A stretch of 64,000 nt of DNA from Pollutimonas nitritireducens (GTDB taxonomy: Bacteria; Pseudomonadota; Gammaproteobacteria; Burkholderiales; Burkholderiaceae_B). Positions 62,220 to 64,000 of this stretch are shown here, one piece after another. The notes beneath the pieces are model-generated. The model saw nothing but the letters and a program-made list of their open reading frames with translations. It was not told the origin of the DNA and made no database searches. Every line of letters starts with the position of its first letter. Position 1 is the stretch's first letter. A program made the translations under genes and the position numbers. The stretch is taken from positions 1 to 64,000 of the forward strand of contig NZ_PDNV01000012.1 of assembly GCF_002849615.1 (NCBI RefSeq). Direction: 5' to 3'.

Positions 62220-63623
62220 ATGGCACAAACCTTGTACGACAAGCTCTGGAATGCGCACGTAGTGCATCAGGAGTCCGACGGTACCTGTTTACTGTATATC
62301 GACCGCCACCTGGTCCACGAGGTCACCAGCCCTCAGGCCTTCGAGGGGTTGGGACTCGCCGGCAGAAAGCCATGGCGCATCAGCGCCAACCTGGCGGTCG
62401 CCGACCATAACGTTCCGACCACAGCACGCGCGGCCGGCATCGCCGATCCGATCTCGCGTCTCCAAGTTGATACGCTGGACGAAAACTGCGAAAAGTACGG
62501 TATTACCGAATTTCGCATGAACGATGTGCGCCAGGGTATTGTGCACATCATCGGGCCGGAGCAGGGCGCAACCTTGCCTGGCATGACGGTCGTCTGCGGC
62601 GATTCCCACACCAGCACTCATGGCGCGCTGGGTACATTGGCATTCGGGATCGGCACGTCGGAAGTCGAACACGTACTGGCTACGCAAACATTGCTCATGA
62701 AGAAAAACAAGAGCATGTTGATCAAGGTTGATGGCGAGCTTCCGTTTGGCTGTACGGCCAAGGACCTGGTTCTTTTTGTCATCGGGAAGATCGGCACGGC
62801 TGGTGGTACGGGCTATGCCATCGAATTTGGCGGCAGCACAATACGGTCGTTGTCCGTCGAGGGTCGCATGACGGTATGCAATATGGCTATCGAAGCGGGC
62901 GCCCGTTCCGGAATGGTCGCCGTCGACCAGAAGACTATTGATTATTTCCGGGGTCGTCCTTATGCGCCCTCCGGCATCTTGTGGGATCAGGCCGTCCAGT
63001 ACTGGAGTACATTGCACACCGATCAAGGCGCCCATTTCGACCGCGTCGTGGAAATCAATGCGCGTGACATCATGCCGCAAGTTACGTGGGGTACGTCGCC
63101 CGAAATGGTTTTGTCGGTCGATGGCCGAGTGCCGGATCCGGACAAAGAGAAAGACGATGTGCGACGCAGCGGCATGGAGCGCGCCTTGCAGTATATGGGT
63201 CTGAAACCCAATACACCTCTGGTCGACATTCCCGTCGATCGCATTTTTATTGGTTCCTGCACCAATGCCCGTATCGAAGATCTCCGTGCCGCGGCGCTCG
63301 TCGCACGCGGCAAACGGGTTGCGTCTTCAGTCAAGCAGGCCATGGTGGTTCCCGGCTCGGGGCTCGTCAAGCTCCAGGCAGAACGGGAAGGCTTGGACAA
63401 GATCTTTCTGGAAGCCGGGTTCGAGTGGCGTGAGCCGGGCTGCTCCATGTGCCTGGCAATGAACGCTGACCGCCTGGAACCCGGCGAGCGCTGTGCTTCG
63501 ACATCGAACCGCAATTTCGAGGGGCGTCAGGGTCAGGGAGGACGCACTCACCTGGTGAGCCCTGCGATGGCTGCCGCCGCAGCCATCGCCGGTCATTTTG
63601 TTGACGTACGCAATTTTCGATAG
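62220..63623 (+). CDS. leuC: 3-isopropylmalate dehydratase large subunit
   Basis: The 467-residue aconitase-family protein isomerises 2-isopropylmalate to 3-isopropylmalate in leucine synthesis. It has [31 protein letters not shown] (near residue 130), GRPYAPSG, the iron-sulfur cysteines in [16 protein letters not shown] (near residue 347) and [11 protein letters not shown] (near residue 407), then [41 protein letters not shown]. LeuD follows. Confidence 0.97.
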   Translation: MAQTLYDKLWNAHVVHQESDGTCLLYIDRHLVHEVTSPQAFEGLGLAGRKPWRISANLAVADHNVPTTARAAGIADPISRLQVDTLDENCEKYGITEFRMNDVRQGIVHIIGPEQGATLPGMTVVCGDSHTSTHGALGTLAFGIGTSEVEHVLATQTLLMKKNKSMLIKVDGELPFGCTAKDLVLFVIGKIGTAGGTGYAIEFGGSTIRSLSVEGRMTVCNMAIEAGARSGMVAVDQKTIDYFRGRPYAPSGILWDQAVQYWSTLHTDQGAHFDRVVEINARDIMPQVTWGTSPEMVLSVDGRVPDPDKEKDDVRRSGMERALQYMGLKPNTPLVDIPVDRIFIGSCTNARIEDLRAAALVARGKRVASSVKQAMVVPGSGLVKLQAEREGLDKIFLEAGFEWREPGCSMCLAMNADRLEPGERCASTSNRNFEGRQGQGGRTHLVSPAMAAAAAIAGHFVDVRNFR

Positions 63624-63632
63624 GAAGCCATC

Positions 63633-64000
63633 ATGCAAGCATTTACGACCCATCATGGCCTGGTAGCGCCGCTCGACCGTGAAAACGTCGATACCGACCT
63701 GATCATTCCCAAGCAGTTTTTAAAGTCCATCAAGCGTACAGGTTTTGGCGAGAACCTATTCGACGAGCTGCGGTATCTGGACCACGGAGAGCCGGGCATG
63801 GACAACAGCAAGCGCCCTCTGAATCCGGATTTCATCCTGAACCAACCGCGATACCAGGGTGCTTCCATTCTGCTCGCGCGGAAGAATTTCGGCTGCGGAT
63901 CGAGTCGCGAACATGCGCCCTGGGCACTTGTGCAGTTTGGGTTTCGCGCGGTCATTGCGCCGTCTTACGCCGACATCTTTTTCAACAACAGTTTCAAGAA
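63633..64000 (+). CDS. leuD: 3-isopropylmalate dehydratase small subunit (cut by window end)
   Basis: The first ~122 codons are visible: [39 protein letters not shown], then [36 protein letters not shown], the LeuD substrate-binding signature, and [20 protein letters not shown] at the edge. The gene begins 9 bases after leuC and continues past the window. Confidence 0.96.
   Translation, partial: MQAFTTHHGLVAPLDRENVDTDLIIPKQFLKSIKRTGFGENLFDELRYLDHGEPGMDNSKRPLNPDFILNQPRYQGASILLARKNFGCGSSREHAPWALVQFGFRAVIAPSYADIFFNNSFK

Overview
The window is a chromosomal segment of a betaproteobacterium, most likely a member of the Alcaligenaceae (Bordetella/Achromobacter/Pusillimonas-like). The evidence is the set of protein families and their neighbours: RecA-RecX, MetR/MetE, SucCD followed by a TerC-family protein, HemC-HemD-HemX-HemY, Bug-type solute receptors and a BPSS1780-family protein. 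The genus cannot be fixed from sequence reading alone. Coding density is high and most genes are ordinary housekeeping genes.

Layout. 0.2-4.3 kb: a tRNA with CAU anticodon, a lipoprotein with a SecD-like head domain, a small membrane protein, an aspartate carbamoyltransferase with an added N-terminal helix-turn-helix, and rdgC. 4.4-6.9 kb: a decayed response-regulator gene facing recA-recX, which has a clear SOS box. 6.9-13.0 kb: metR/metE with two MetR-type boxes, a DUF2889 gene and sucCD. 13.2-20.3 kb: a TerC-family gene overlapping a 42-residue membrane microprotein, hemC-hemD-hemX-hemY, ppa, a fumarylacetoacetase-family hydrolase and an entericidin-like peptide. 20.4-22.1 kb: a Bug receptor and a glyoxalase-like protein. 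22.3-32.8 kb: a complete phosphonate uptake and C-P lyase cluster (phnC, then phnDEFGHIJKLMNP) with a Pho box, a terminator after phnC and two matching palindromes that are good candidates for PhnF operators.

32.8-38.0 kb is the accessory part. It contains a long inverted repeat, a VapBC-type toxin-antitoxin pair, an antitoxin-like gene joined to a truncated integrase, a deleted dihydrofolate-reductase-like gene, an intact MarR / drug-metabolite transporter / nitroreductase group, and abutting fragments of a CoA-transferase and an autotransporter. It reads as a site of repeated insertion and deletion.

38.1-64 kb: a queuosine-precursor transporter (yhhQ) preceded by an element closely resembling a preQ1-I riboswitch; a Tad/Flp pilus operon (pilin, TadG- and TadE-like proteins, CpaB, CpaC, an FHA-CpaF fusion, TadB, TadC) without CpaE or a prepilin peptidase; DUF192 and BPSS1780-family genes overlapping tail to tail; thrB; dusA; a putative mevalonate-catabolism unit (class II HMG-CoA reductase plus periplasmic receptor, facing a GAF-PucR-type regulator); a CBS protein, a YihY protein, DUF2069, selO, aroC, an M48 lipoprotein protease, leuC, and leuD cut by the window end.

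No prophage, CRISPR array, rRNA operon or clearly novel multi-gene system was found. The most interesting observations are the DNA-binding-domain/ATCase fusion with a perfect palindrome in its promoter region, the preQ1-like element before yhhQ, the paired phn palindromes and the HMG-CoA reductase unit.
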